From: Erodium maritimum
Lineage: Eukaryota > Streptophyta > Magnoliopsida > Geraniales > Geraniaceae
DNA: 64,000 nt
Assembly: GCA_963921825.1 (NCBI GenBank)
Contig: OY997595.1
Location: forward strand, 62,589,879-62,653,878
Direction: 5' to 3'
Shown here: piece after piece, positions 41,719 through 53,924 of the stretch
How positions within the stretch are numbered: position 1 is the first letter of the stretch
How the letters are laid out: each line of letters opens with the position of its first letter
Program-made: the position numbers and the translations under genes
The notes under the pieces: model-generated
Told to the model about the DNA's origin: nothing
The model's input: only the letters and a program-made list of their open reading frames with translations
Database searches by the model: none

Positions 41719-42658
41719 TTTTTTTTACCAGCAAAGGTTTTATTGATGCGGAAAATTTTCAAACCGAAAACAGGGCCAAGGGATGCTCCCTCCATTACAA
41801 CCCGAGAATACACACTGGTACATCATAACACACAACCCAGAAATATGGGTGAACAAAGGTCTTAAAACCCAGAAATGATAACTGTAAGCACAACAAGTAC
41901 CCACGCAGGGGTAGGACTCTCTCCTAAGTAGATTTAACACCCTTGAAGCAAACTAAATACAAGTAAACCAAATGAAAAGTAAAAGAAAACAGAAGAACAA
42001 CACAACCTGAAAACACCAAAAGACCTTACCAAAACCTCCAAACGCAAGCAGTAAAAGCCCTCCAAAGAAGCCATCTTGAGTCTGCCCTTCTCAACCCAAA
42101 GTGAAGATCCCGACTATGTCGCCTCCGATCAGAAAAAATCCACTCTCACCGTTGGTCAGCACCAAACGCAACCACAAAGGGAAAGGCGACACCACCACAA
42201 TAGCAGGAACAGAGATCTCACACGGGTCACAAGCCGAGGAAGAGCCCGACCAACGATCTGAACCCCGCACTCCAAAAACGCCAAGGCCAACCCTCAGAAC
42301 TCCGAAACCAGGCCTAAAGACCAAAACACTCATCGGAAACACATCGGCGAGTCCCCACACCGAGAAAACAGTCAGAGACCCAAGGAGGACAAGGAGGTAA
42401 AGAAGAAAACAAGAGAAACAGGAGAAGGAGACAACGAAGGGACTAAGATCTACGCTCCACTTCACCCCAAAAAGGTGAGGAAGGAGCTCCCACCTGTAGA
42501 TATTAGCCACACCCCGGTCAAGCAAAGAAGGAGGAGAAGGGGTTGAAAAAGGAGCGAAGACGAGGAAAAGGAGAAGGATCTGATAGGCACATGTGAGAAG
42601 AAAAGCACCCAAACTTCCACGGCCAAGGCCGCGAAAGCCACCGGCGGTGGCGAGGAAC

Positions 42659-45600
42659 TATCACGCCCCAAATCCGGTGTTGAGCGGAGTCGAGACGTGA
42701 CCAGTAATAATAGAAAAGCGATGAATAAATGACATAAACCTTTTAAAAGATCAATTAAACTTTCTCAAATCATCGGTAAATAGTTCAAAATCTCCAATGC
42801 GTCACAGCTCAACATAAAGAGTAAGGTAAATAATGTTTAATACACACGACCAACGTAACTCTAAAATAAACCCCAAGACGTCCAAAAGCTCCCGAGCCTC
42901 GAACTCACTAGACATCAGGTACGCCTGTAAAAACAGTAAGAAACCAAAGAGGTGAGCTTACGCTCAGTAGGAAAAATCCTAACAATTATACCTTTAGCTC
43001 AATACTAAACTGTTTAAACAAATAACTCAAGTAACGATTTAATACGATTAATAACGAAATGTTAAATAAACAGAATAGATCAAAATAGTATCTTACTCTT
43101 AAAGATAACAGTAACTTGAAAGGTTCCAGGAAAATACTATAAACGAATCGTAATTCCTAAGATGGGAGCAAATAATGTCACGCCAACCACTTGCTTTCTC
43201 AAGCCTCCGATCCATGGATAGATTCTGCGATCACATCGGTTCCCATAATTCCAATCCACCAGAGTACCCATATCATATCAGATTTTCCCCTCGGTCCAGA
43301 GGAGGCACATACATCGGGGCACTGGAAACCATCCCATAGGGACGCTCATCGTCGGGATTCTCGGAAATGCCTCCAAAGGACCATAAGTCATAGGGAACCA
43401 AGGTAGTGCTCCCGTAGGACGCATACACTTGGGTGAAGCCACAGTAACCATTTCTTACAGAGTAATCCAACCAACTGTCCCGAGAAGTCCATCTCCAATA
43501 ACCAATGCCCTCAGGCTCCAAGAATCAATTCCTTGTAGGGTCCAATAACCAATGCCCTCCAACTCCAATCATTCCCGTAAACCATTCCCACACCGGACTC
43601 CTCAACGGTGTGGGTACCATACCCAATCACCATTAATCATTTCTGTAAACCATCCCCACACTGGACTCCTCAACGGTGGGGTTACCATACCCGATAAGCC
43701 AATATTCTAAGAATGAGAATAAGGGAGACACAAAATAACAAGTCAACCAACCAACGTTCATAAAACCACATGTTCACCATAACACACCAAAGACAACCAT
43801 TTACTCCTTCCACTTACCGTATACTTACATGTCACGAACCATCGGTCCATCGATCACCTGATCATGCCCCTTTGGCACAATCAGTCATACTCGATCATCC
43901 GTTCAAACAAACAATTAATCACCACTCAATCAATCAACCAATCATTCAAGCATTCAAGTTCAATCATTCAAACATTCAAGCATGCGTTCGATCTAGTTTC
44001 ATTAGACTCTTGATTATCCTAATAACTAGCAACCAAGCATGTGAACCTAGCACAACAACTAATCTGAGGGCTCATCACGGCCTCTCTACCAGTAAAACAA
44101 TTCCCAAGTATTGAAAGCGAGTTACACTAGTTATCCTCATCCTAAGCATGCATTCTAGACACTTCCGGTTATTAATAATTGAAAGACGATTATTCTAGTT
44201 ATTCGCATCCTATATGCAATTCTAGGACCTTTCTGATTTTATTAACCTAATAAGCGTTCTAGTATAGAAGTACTCGAGTAGTTAGGATTTCCCCTACCTC
44301 GTGATAATCCTCTAAAACTCTGTTGTCAAACTCAGTAGTCACAACTCCGTTCTTCACACGGGTTCCTGCGTGATCTTCGTTCTTCTAGCTCGGGTCCAAG
44401 TTCTTCCTTCCTTCCTTGCTCGGTACTACGGTCTTAGACCACCATAAGACCAAAATTAGTAACTCAACGATGCTCCTCTCCCCAAAATACAGAACAATAC
44501 TCAAGCAATGGAAATAAGGTTTTGAAGAAATGATTTAGGAATCGAAAGAGATTGAAAGGGAGGATTTTTGGGTCTAGGAGTCTGGTCCGGAAGGCAGTCC
44601 GGTCCGTATCATAGGCCGTGCCGGAATCTGGCACGGACCGTATGACAGACCGGCCTGGTAACCAGCACGGACCGTGCGACAGACCGGCCCAGAGTCTGAC
44701 ACGGACCGTGTGAGGTACCGTGCCGGACTCCCGTCCATTCCGTGCCGCGTACCAGACCCGTTCCGTGCGGCCTACCGTGCCGGCACATGGCCCGGTTCGG
44801 GTCGCCTGCCGTGCCAAACCTGGACAGATCCTTCCCCTTCTTCCTCAACTCGAATTCCACGAAAATCAACTCAAAAACCCCATTTCCAAGTCCTTCAAAC
44901 TCCAAAATGGTCAGCCAAACTCTTCAATCAACAACACCCTCAATGGGTTCATCAAAACTTCAACCAAAACACAATCAAACAACCTATCTTCACTAACCCA
45001 ACTCCAATAATCATCAAAATAACTAGTTCTTCAACTCCAAGCCAAAAACCCACAAAACCCATAGATTGAAAGTGGATGGAATGAGAAGTTTAGAGCATCC
45101 ATACCTTGAGGATGTGTAGGAGATGAAGCTAGCAAGCTTGGGAAGGAGAGATGGTGGAAAGATGAGCCAAAAATCTTCTCTTTGCTCTCTTTCTTCTTGC
45201 TCAAGCCAAGAGCTTCTCTCTTCTCTCCCTTTAGAATTTCTCAGCTGCAAAATGAGGGGAAACGCTGAATTTGTGTCCAACAAATGCCTTTAATGACCTA
45301 CAAGTTAAATGATCAAAAGCCCCTTGCTAGTTTTATCCTTTTTAGAGTCTTTAGGGAGGGTCAAGAGGTCATTTCAACTCCTTTTCTTCTCATCCAAGCC
45401 TCCAATGCCATGTGCCATTGTGGGAGCCACTTTAATTTATTAGAATTCCAGCAGTCCAATTTTAGTCGTGAAAGTCGATATAAAGTCCAAGTTTGACCAA
45501 AAATTGACCGTTACCAAATTACAGTCAAACTGAAGGAAATGAGCCAACTAAGCTAACCGTGATGATGGCTAAGCTTTTTGGGCCCCGGAAATGTCCCGAA

Positions 45601-45696
45601 TGACTTCCTGAGTCTTTGGTTGACTTTTCCGGCCAAAAGTCAAACTTGGTTAAAAATCGCCGGTTCTACCGGGATCGACCGGGGGCGGTTCTTACA
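42659..45696 (-). repeat. Gypsy LTR, 3' in element sense (3038 bp)
   Basis: It begins TATCACGCCCC (first dinucleotide mutated from TG) and ends GGTTCTTACA on the + strand. It retains the segment 42873-43766 that is missing from the other LTR. It contains GC-rich inverted-repeat-rich DNA near 44580-44810. Confidence 0.95.
44580..44810. repeat. CACGGACCGT-type dyad repeats in the LTR
   Basis: Several copies of GGCACGGACCGT or CAGCACGGACCGTG, with CGACAGACCGGCC, are spaced about 45-50 bp apart. Many are self-complementary (CACGGACCGTG), so single-stranded forms could fold strongly. The other LTR carries the same block at 52800-53040 with an extra 11 bp near 52970. Confidence 0.75.
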
Positions 45697-45700
45697 ATCT

Positions 45701-45711
45701 AGCCCCCTTAA
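45701..45711 (-). other. Gypsy polypurine tract
   Basis: The minus strand reads TTTAAGGGGGCT just before the 3' LTR, the expected plus-strand primer. Confidence 0.8.
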
Positions 45712-45719
45712 AAGAATTT

Positions 45720-46453
45720 CGTCCCCGAAATTAAAAGAAAGTACCTCAAAGATCAAACAGGTGGGGGTACTTCTCCCGGGTCTCATCCTCGCGCTCCCAC
45801 GTTGACCCGACTCTTTGGCTTCCACACTGCACCAGTACTAGTGGAATCGTCTTGTTCCGTAGAACCTTCTCCTTCGTACACAAGATCTTGACAGGATGCT
45901 CCTCATATGAGACATCATCAGCTACCTCGATGTCTGTCTACTCAATAATGTGAGAAGGATCCGCCATGTACTTCCGCAATTGGGACACGTTGAAAACGTT
46001 ATGCACGTTCCCTAGCTGCGGTGGCAATGCTAACCGATAAGTTACGGCTCCAACTCGATCCAAGATCTCAAACGGTCCAATAAAACGCGGTGACAACTTT
46101 CCTCCGCCGCGGTTAAACCGTAATAGGCCCTTCTTCGGGCTCACCCTCAGAAATACATGATATCCGACCGCGAACTCAAGCGGTCTGCGACGTCTGTCAG
46201 CATAGCTCTTCTGACGACTCTGTGCGGTCTTCAACCGCTCTCTAATCAATGCGACCTTCTCAGTCGTCTCTCTGACCATGTCCGGACCAAGTAAGTTACG
46301 TTCCCCTACCTCTGCCCAACATACTGGCGACCTACACGGTCTGATGTACAAAGCCTCAAATGGTGGCATCCCAATGCTGGACTGATAACTGTTGTTGTAA
46401 GCGAACTCTGCTAGAGGTAGATGATCCTCCCATGATCCCTGAAAGTCTAGCAC
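45720..46453 (-). pseudogene. Gypsy integrase C-terminus and chromodomain-like tail
   Basis: The minus-strand frame starts MLDFQGSWEDHLPLAEFAYNN and continues through QKSYADRRRRPLEF and RFIGPFEILDRVG (GPY/F-type region) to NVFNVSQLRKY. A stop near 45938 separates a further stretch, YEEHPVKIL...VLRNKTIPLVLVQ...WERE, which resembles the chromodomain of Tekay elements. Chromodomains help target integration to heterochromatin. Confidence 0.8.
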
Positions 46454-47537
46454 ACAAGCTCAAAATGTCCTCCAAAATCTATATGGTGCGCTCTAACTGT
46501 CCATCTGTCTGGGGATGGTAAGCTGTACTCAGCATCACCTCTGTCCCTAATGCCTTCTGTAGGCTCTTTTAGAATCTAGATGTGAAACGAGGATCCCTGT
46601 CAGATACCACTGATACTGGTACCCCATGAAGACGAATAATCTCCCTGACGTATAACCGACTCAACATGTCCACATTGTCAGTCATCCGCATAGCTAGAAA
46701 GTGTGCCGACTTGGTCAGTCGATCAACCACAATCCAAATAGCATCATGCCCTTTAGACGACCTCGGTAGTCCACATACAAAATCCATAGTAACGTGTTCC
46801 CACTTCCACTCGGAGACCGGTAAAGGCTGTAATAAGCCAGCGGGTCGCTGATGCTCCGCCTTCACCTGCTGGCAGGTGAGGCACCTCGAAAGAAAATCTG
46901 CGACTGCTCTGCGCATCCCACTCCACTAGAACTGTCTTCGGATGTCTCTATACATCTTGGTGCCACCGGGGTGCACAGCAAGCCGAGAGTGATGACACTC
47001 TCTCAATACGGTGTCCCTACATCCTCGGGGTACAAAGAATCGTCCTCTATAACGGAGACTCTGATCTGCACTCAACTCCCAACCATCGATCTCTTCACCG
47101 TCTGTCAGTCTCTCACGAATCCCTGTCGCCTCGGCATCCTCGGCCTGTGCCTCTAGCACCTGAATAATCAACGTGGGCTGAGCTACTAATGCACATAAGG
47201 CCATACCATCTGTGATCTCCTTAAGCTCAAGTCTGAATGAGCTCAACTCCTCCAGCATGTTCCACTCTCGGACTGCCATGCTGGCCACACAATGAGTCAA
47301 CTTCCTGCTCAGAGCATCTGCGACGACATTCGCCTAGCCCGGATGATAGAGCAGCTCGAAGTCGTACTCCTCAAGTAACTCCATCCATCGCCTCTGGCGC
47401 ATGTTCAGGTCGCGCTGAGAAAAAATATACTTGAGGCTCTTGTGGTCCGAGAACACTTTGAACTGCTCACCGTACAGATAGTGCCTCCAACTCTTCAACG
47501 CAAATACCACTGCTGCCAGTTCTAGATCATGGGTCGG
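46454..47537 (-). pseudogene. Gypsy RNase H end and integrase core (with stops)
   Basis: Minus strand. Near 47530 [15 protein letters not shown] follows a stop that replaces the usual Tyr. [13 protein letters not shown] and, after another stop, ANVVADALSRK complete RNase H. The integrase has a zinc-binding HHSRLAVHPGG...CLTCQQVK and a core with MDFVCGLP (D), VVSDRDPRF (D) and GQLERTI (E). Stops near 46925, 46568 and 46470 interrupt it. All catalytic acidic residues are visible. Confidence 0.85.
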
Positions 47538-48761
47538 TTAGTTGCGCTCATGCACCTTCAATTGTCTTGAACCATAAGAAACTACCTTCCCGGACTGCAT
47601 CAAAACACAACCGAGTCCCTCGCCTGAGGCGTCACAGTATACATCATAACCCACTCCCCGCTCCGGAACAATCAACACTGGAGCGGTAGTCAATCGAGCC
47701 TTTAGCTCTGAGAAAGAGTGCTCACACTCACTAGTCCAAAGGAACTCCGCTCCTTTGCGGGTCAATGCTGTCATAGGTGCAGCCAAACGTGAGAAGTCCT
47801 GAACAAAGCGTCGATAGTATCCTGCCAATCCCAGGAAACTACGGATCTCAAAAACATTGTTGGGCCTCGCCCACTTCGAAACTGCATCGACCTTTGCTGG
47901 GTCGACTAAGATACCATCCCGGGACACTACATGTCCGAGGAATTTCACCTCTGCGAGCCAGAATTCGCACTTATCCAAGTTCTCGTACAGCTGATGAGTA
48001 CGTAGCAAAGTCAATACTATCCTCAAGTGCTCCTCGTGTGCCTCTTCACTAGGCGAGTAAATCAAGATGTCGTCAACGAAAACTACGACAAACTGATCCA
48101 GGTACGGCCTGAATATGCCATTCACCAAATCCATGAAGGTTGCTGGCGCGTTCGTCAACCCGAACGGCATCACTAAAAACTCAAAGTGTCCGTACCGTGT
48201 CCGGAATGCGGTCTTCTCCACATCCTCCTTTCGGACCCTCAACTGATAGTAGCCTGATCTTAGATCAATCTTGGAGAAGCAGGTTGCTCCTCTCAGTTGA
48301 TCGAACAGGTCATCGATCCTCGGCATCGGGTAGCGGTTCTTAACCGTAACCCGGTTCAACTTCCGGTAATCGATGCACATCCTCAAGGCACCACCCTTCT
48401 TCTTTACGAAGAGGGTGGGTGCTCCCCACGGTGAAACACTAGGGCGGATGAAACCCTTCTCCTGCAACTCTTCGAGTTGTCGCTTCAACTCGACTAACTC
48501 AGCTGGCGCAAACCGATAAGGTGTCATCGAGATTGGCGCGGTGCCTGGGATCAAGTCAATCCGGAACTCTATCTCGCGCGCCGGCGGTAAACCTAATAGC
48601 TCCTCCGGGAACACGTCCGGAAATTCACATACTACTCTTGGTAGGTCTCTGCCACCCTGCACAACCTCAGACCCCACTCCCGTAGTCAAAGCGGATAGAA
48701 GGACTCTGCTCTTGCTACCCAAAACACAAGTAATAACTCTACCACATGACCGTACTGTCAC
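47538..48761 (-). pseudogene. Gypsy reverse transcriptase and start of RNase H
   Basis: An open minus-strand frame of 407 codons. Motifs are [59 protein letters not shown], catalytic [33 protein letters not shown] and the RNase H start [13 protein letters not shown]. It makes cDNA from the element RNA in virus-like particles. The domain is intact across its length; only flanking polyprotein parts are broken. Confidence 0.93.
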
Positions 48762-49227
48762 CTGACGACGAAAGCAGTCGATCGTCGCTTGATACCTTGT
48801 AAGTCAGTCCATCCCTAAGATCACGTCGAAAGCGGTCATCTCCAGAAATGAGTAGGTCAGCAACGAAGGGGCAGTCTGCCACTCGGACCTCACAATCTCG
48901 ACAAAAAGTACCCAAAACTACCTCCCCCGTCACTAGGGTCTCAAGACACAAAGTTCTACGAAGGGATTCCACCCTCAAACCCAAAGACCGAGCAAAAGAA
49001 GCAGAAATAAAAGAATGGGATGCACTAGTGTCGAACAGAAAAGACGCCCACGAATTAAAAAGTAAACACGTACCATGTGTGGCCTCATGGCCGGCGTACT
49101 GTCTCTCAGCTCTAGCATCTATGACTGCATAAACTCGGCCTTGCCGTGCCGGTGGTCCTCCTCTCGGTGGTGGTGGTGGTAGTGCCACCTGCTGCTGAGG
49201 CCTAGCCTGGTGTCTCGGGGCTACCAA
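48739..49227 (-). pseudogene. Gypsy aspartic protease with altered active site
   Basis: The minus-strand frame contains VYAVIDARAE and then FLFDTSASHSFIS, where retroviral-type proteases have D-S/T-G. The glycine after DT is Ser here, which should impair the active site unless the local codon is a sequence error. The domain continues with FARSLGLRVESL and a region like CEVRVADCPFVADL. It would normally process the polyprotein. Confidence 0.8.
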
Positions 49228-49272
49228 TCCCGCCGCCTGACGCGGAGCTCTCTGCTGTTGTGCCTGTCGTGG

Positions 49273-50517
49273 TCAGCCGGGAGGTTCCTGATGAGGTTGT
49301 TCCTGCTGGGGCCTCGGTGGAGGTACAGCTCTAACCCGATCGGGACAAGTGAGAGCAATGTGCCCCTGTCGGCCGCACCGGTAACAAGTCCGATCATCAA
49401 CCTGCTGCCCCTCATCAAACCCCTGTGGGCGATCCATCTGCCGCTCTGTGAGTCCTCTACTCCTCGGGTAGTCTCGGGCCAAGTGTCCCTGCTGTCTGCA
49501 TACTGGGCAGAACTGTGACAGCGGGGCAGGTCCAACTGACGCCACTGCTGCTCCTCTGCGCATGCCACTCTGCTGAAACTATGGCTGGAAAAACCCAGAA
49601 GTCCTCTGTCGTCTCGCATCACGCCTCTCTGATGACCTGAGGAAACTACTCGGCCTGACATCTCGCTCTCTGGCGCTCTCTCGAAAATGCCTCTCCACTG
49701 CCAAGGCCTGGTCTACCAGAGTAGAGTACACCTCTGTCCTCAAAGCAGTAATTCGATCTGCAATAGCAGGGAGGTGTCCACGCTCGAACCGTCTGCAATG
49801 ACTGTCCTCAGTCTGCACCATCTCGGGTGCGAAGCGGGACAAGGATAAGAACCTCGCCGCATACTCGGATACTGTCATCCCCCTCTGTCGCAGCTCCAGG
49901 AACTGCTGGCGTCTATCATCTCAAACCGATCGAGGGAAGTACTGCTCTAGGAACAGTCGACTGAAAAGCTGAATATCCTCACCAACTCTGGTCTGCACAG
50001 ACTGCCACCAGTAAAAAGTCTCACCCTCTAGCTGGAAGGTGGAGAAAGAGACTCTCAGACATCCCTCAGAAATACCAGACGTGTCAAGGTTGCGAGTGAT
50101 CCGCTCCAACCATAAAACTGCTGCCTCGGAGTCGGCACTCCCAGAAAAAGTCGGTGTACCCAATCTACGGAAATCACGAAGTGCCTGGGCCGTGTGGCTA
50201 TCCATCTGTCCTGGCCTCTCGACGGAGACCGTCTCAGTAGCAGGCACGGGCTCTAACGCCGGTGCTGCGGTCTCCTGCTGAGCACTAAGTGCTGCTAGCA
50301 CTACGCGTACCACCTCATCAATAGGGGTCGCCTGAGTCGGCTCTGCGACTGGGGTATCTCTCGCTGGTGACCCTGACAGTCCATCCTCAAAGCTCTGGTG
50401 CTCTGTGGGAGTAGCACCCTGGGCACTTGTTGCCCCTACCAGTCCAACAACTGGTGACTGGCTCTGCCCCAAAGCTGGGCGACTCCTGGTACCTCTCGGG
50501 ACGTAAACACGAGACAT
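49273..50517 (-). pseudogene. Gypsy gag with two CCHC knuckles, one damaged
   Basis: The start is MSRVYVPRGTRSRP (50517), followed by a low-complexity Pro/Thr/Glu region. The capsid-like part is near 50160-49930 (AVLWLERITRNLD, FQLEGETFYWW), continuing after a stop with MTVSEYAARFLSLSRFAPEM. The C-terminal part has CPVCRQQGHLARDY, where the last Cys of CX2CX4HX4C is Tyr, and an intact CYRCGRQGHIALTC. Stops near 49920 and 49570 break the frame. Confidence 0.85.
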
Positions 50518-51756
50518 TGCGAAAGATTGCTGCAGTAATACGTACAGTTCAAACTCAGTTTAGTACTAACGAAACGGTTTAAACAAAAGGGACGTTCTCG
50601 TTCGTCTCGACGGATCCTAATTGGATCAAGGGTAAGTAGATAAGTCGTATATAGTATTTATATAGACAGAGAAGTCCGCACATCGTGCGTCTCACACAGC
50701 AAACAAGTAATGCAACCAACTCCCACAGGAGGCAAAGTTCACACACAATCACACCCATCAATAGGGCTCAAATCACAAAGCAACCGGTTTGGAAAGAATA
50801 AGTCCTTAATCTTTTTACCCAAGCCTTTCTCTTTCCTCAATTTCCTTATCCTTAGTCCAAACATTTATGTCGATCTCGCGTCGTTAAAACTTGATTCAAG
50901 CGTCCCCGAACCTCGTTGTAACCACTTGACATCCAACCATCACTTTCGACTACAGTGGCGCCCCTGAGTCAACCCGTGATAGTACAAACAATTCAGTTCT
51001 ACGGAAAATTCGGCATGACCTATTCGTATTTCCCACTAACCCTCCGCTTAAGTGGGACATTTACCAAGTAATTTTCACAAGTTATTCAATACCAAGAGTT
51101 CTCATGCTCCACAAATTACGCAACACAATTAACGAGAGTACAAGAATACTCGAGTTCTACTCTTTACCCAAAAGTCATTCCAATTGGATCATCTTTTCAA
51201 CTTTGATTCTTTAAACACTTCCCGACATCATAACCGAGTCAACACTCCAACAATTTCAAAATCTTAACAGTCAAATCCTTCCATAAGTCCACCCTTCGGT
51301 CAAACACCACTCCGACAAGTAACACTCCAATGAATCCAATCTCCAACCTCATCAATACCTTAACCAATTAACCATTCAACCTGAACAAACATGAAACGAC
51401 CAACTCGGTGGTAACACACTTAACAGATAATTTACTCAACAATATACATAACGGTTCCATCATTTCTCGTTAACCCAATGCCGATCTCAACCGTTCGGTT
51501 TCACCGATCACTGTACCTTACAGTCCACAGGGTAAGGATACCACTCAAGCGATGTAACCGTTGTAATAAAAAGGTTCAAATTTAAACAACCAATGAAATC
51601 AGTAAGACTCGAGTCGTTCTCACTCTATACATCACTGTTTTTAACTTGCATCACTGAGTACACGACTTAGACCTCCTAACTCTACCCACATAATTGACGT
51701 TGGTCCAAGGTTTTAAAAACAAGTTCAAAATTTACAACCTGTTTCAAATGAAACCA
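50518..51756 (-). other. Gypsy leader region
   Basis: About 1.2 kb lies between the primer binding site and the gag start. No conserved coding sequence is seen; short frames are chance. Long leaders are common in this lineage. Confidence 0.6.
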
Positions 51757-51769
51757 GACTCTGATACCA
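51757..51769 (-). other. Gypsy primer binding site (initiator tRNA-Met)
   Basis: The minus strand reads TGGTATCAGAGTC three bases inside the 5' LTR, matching the 3' end of initiator tRNA-Met. Confidence 0.9.
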
Positions 51770-51772
51770 AAT

Positions 51773-53924
51773 TGTCACGCCCCAAATCTGGTGTTGACCG
51801 GAGTCGAGACGTGACCAGAAGTAATAATAGAAAAGCGATGAATAAATGACATAAACCTTTTAAAAGATCAATTAAACTTCCTCATCGGTAAATAGTTCAA
51901 AATCTCTAATAAGTCACAGCTCAACATAAAGAGTAAGGTAAATAATGTTTAATACACACGACCAATATAACTCTAAAATAAACCACATGTTCACCATAAC
52001 ACACCAAAGACAACCATTTACTCCTTCCACTTACCGTATACTTACATGTCACGAACCATCGGTCCATCGATCACCTGATCATGCCCCTTTGGCACAATCA
52101 GTCATACTCGATCATCCGTTCAAACAAACAATTAATCACCACTCAATCAATCAACCAATCATTCAAGCATTCAAGTTCAATCATTCAAACATTCAAGCAT
52201 GCGTTCGATCTAGTTTCATTAGACTCTTGATTATCCTAATAACTAGCAACCAAGCATGTGAACCTAGCACAACAACTAATCTGAGGGCTCATCACGGCCT
52301 CTCTACCAGTAAAACAATTCCCAAGTATTGAAAGCGAGTTACACTAGTTATCCTCATCCTAAGCATGCATGCTAGACACTTCCGGTTATTAATAATTGAA
52401 AGACGATTATTCTAGTTATTCGCATCCTATATGCAATTCTAGGACCTTTCCGATTTTATTAACCTAATAAGCGTTCTAGTATAGAAGTACTCGAGTAGTT
52501 AGGATTTCCCCTACCTCGTGATAATCCTCTAAAACTCTGTTGTCAAACTCAGTAGTCACAACTCCGTTCTTCACACGGGTTCCGGCATGATCTTCGTTCT
52601 TCTAGCTCGGGTCCAAGTTCTTCCTTCCTTCCTTGCTCGGTACTACGGTCTTAGACCACCATAAGACCAAAATTAGTAACTCAACGATGCTCCTCTCCCC
52701 AAAATACAGAACAATACTCAAGCAATGGAAATAAGGTTTTGAAGAAATGATTTAGGAATCGAAAGAGATTGAAAGGGAGGATTTTGGGGTCTGGGAGTCT
52801 GGTCCGGAAAGCAGTCCGGTCCGTATCATAGGCCGTGCCGGAATCTGGCACGGACCGTATGACAGACCGGCCCGGTAACCAGCACGGACCGTGCGACAGA
52901 CCGGTCCAGAGTCTGACATGGACCATGTGAGGTACCGTGCCGGACTCCCGTCCATTCCGTGCCGCGTACCATGCCAGTACAAGACCCGTTCCGTGCGGCC
53001 TGCCGTGCTGGCACATGGCCCGGTCCGGGTCGCCTGCCGTGCCAAACCTGGACAGATCCTTCCCCTTCTTCCTCAACTCGAATTCCACGAAAATCAACTC
53101 AAAAACCTCATTTCCAAGTCCTTCAAACTCCAAAATGTTCAGCCAAACTCTTCAATAAATAACACCCTCAATGGGTTCATCAAAACTTCAACCAAAACAG
53201 AATCAGACAACCTATCTTCACTAACCCAACTCCAACAATCATCAAAATAACTAGTTCTTCAATTCCAAGCCAAAAACCCACAAAACCCATAGATTGAAAG
53301 TGGATGGAATGAGAAGTTTAGAGCATCCATACCTTGAGGATGTGTAGGAGATGAAGCTAGCAAGCTTGGGAAGGAGAGATGGTGGAAAAATGAGCCAAAA
53401 ATCTTCTCTTTGCTCTCTTTCTTCTTGCTCAAGCCAAGAGCTTCTCTCTTCTCTCCCTTTAGAATTTCTCAGCTGCAAAATGAGGGGAAACGCTGAATTT
53501 GTGTCTAACAAATGCCTTAAATGACCTACAAGTTAAATGACCAAAAGCCCCTTGCTAGTTTTATCCTTTTTAGAGTCTTTAAGGAGCATCAAGAGGTCAT
53601 TTCAACTCATTTTCTTCTCATCCAAGCCTACAATGCCATGTGGCATTGTGGGAGCCACTTTAATTTATTAGAATTCCAACAGTCCAATTTTAGTCGTGAA
53701 AGTTGATATAAAGTCCAAGTTTGACCAAAAATTGACTGTTACCAAATTACAGTCAAACTGAAGGAAATGACCTAATTAAGCTAACCGTGATGACGGCTAA
53801 GCTTTTTGGGCCCCGGAAATGTCCCGAATGACTTCGTGAGTCTTCGGTTGACTTTTCCGGCCAAAAGTCAAATTTGGTTAGAAATCGCCGTTTCTACCGG
53901 GATCGACCGGGGGCAGTTCTTAAA
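51773..53924 (-). repeat. Gypsy LTR, 5' in element sense (2152 bp, internally deleted)
   Basis: It begins TGTCACGCCCC and ends GTTCTTAAA (last-but-one base changed from C). Compared with 42659-45696 it jumps from CTCTAAAATAAACC near 51984 directly to ACATGTTCACC, losing about 894 bp. The word AAACC lies at both breakpoints in the intact LTR. Confidence 0.95.

Larger units (their letters stand above)
42659..53924 (-). mobile_element. Complete Ty3/gypsy (Tekay-like chromovirus) element
   Basis: The LTRs are 42659-45696 and 51773-53924, flanked by a perfect 5-bp duplication GGAAC (42654-42658 and 53925-53929). The primer binding site for initiator tRNA-Met and the purine tract give minus-strand orientation. 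Gene order is gag, protease, RT, RNase H, integrase, then a chromodomain-like tail, as in the Tekay/Del lineage, and LTRs of 2-3 kb fit that lineage. Internal stops make it inactive. LTR sequences are very similar where they align, so it is young relative to the tandem duplication; it is only in unit B. Confidence 0.96.

Noticed and set aside
42076-42612. 100-170 aa frames left of the gypsy element
   Set aside because: They lie in the 3' part of the split retroposon, have no domain, and are open on both strands.
44464-45283. Frames of 80-130 aa inside the gypsy LTR
   Set aside because: Repeated at the other LTR and driven by the CACGGACCGT repeats; LTRs of this lineage are non-coding.
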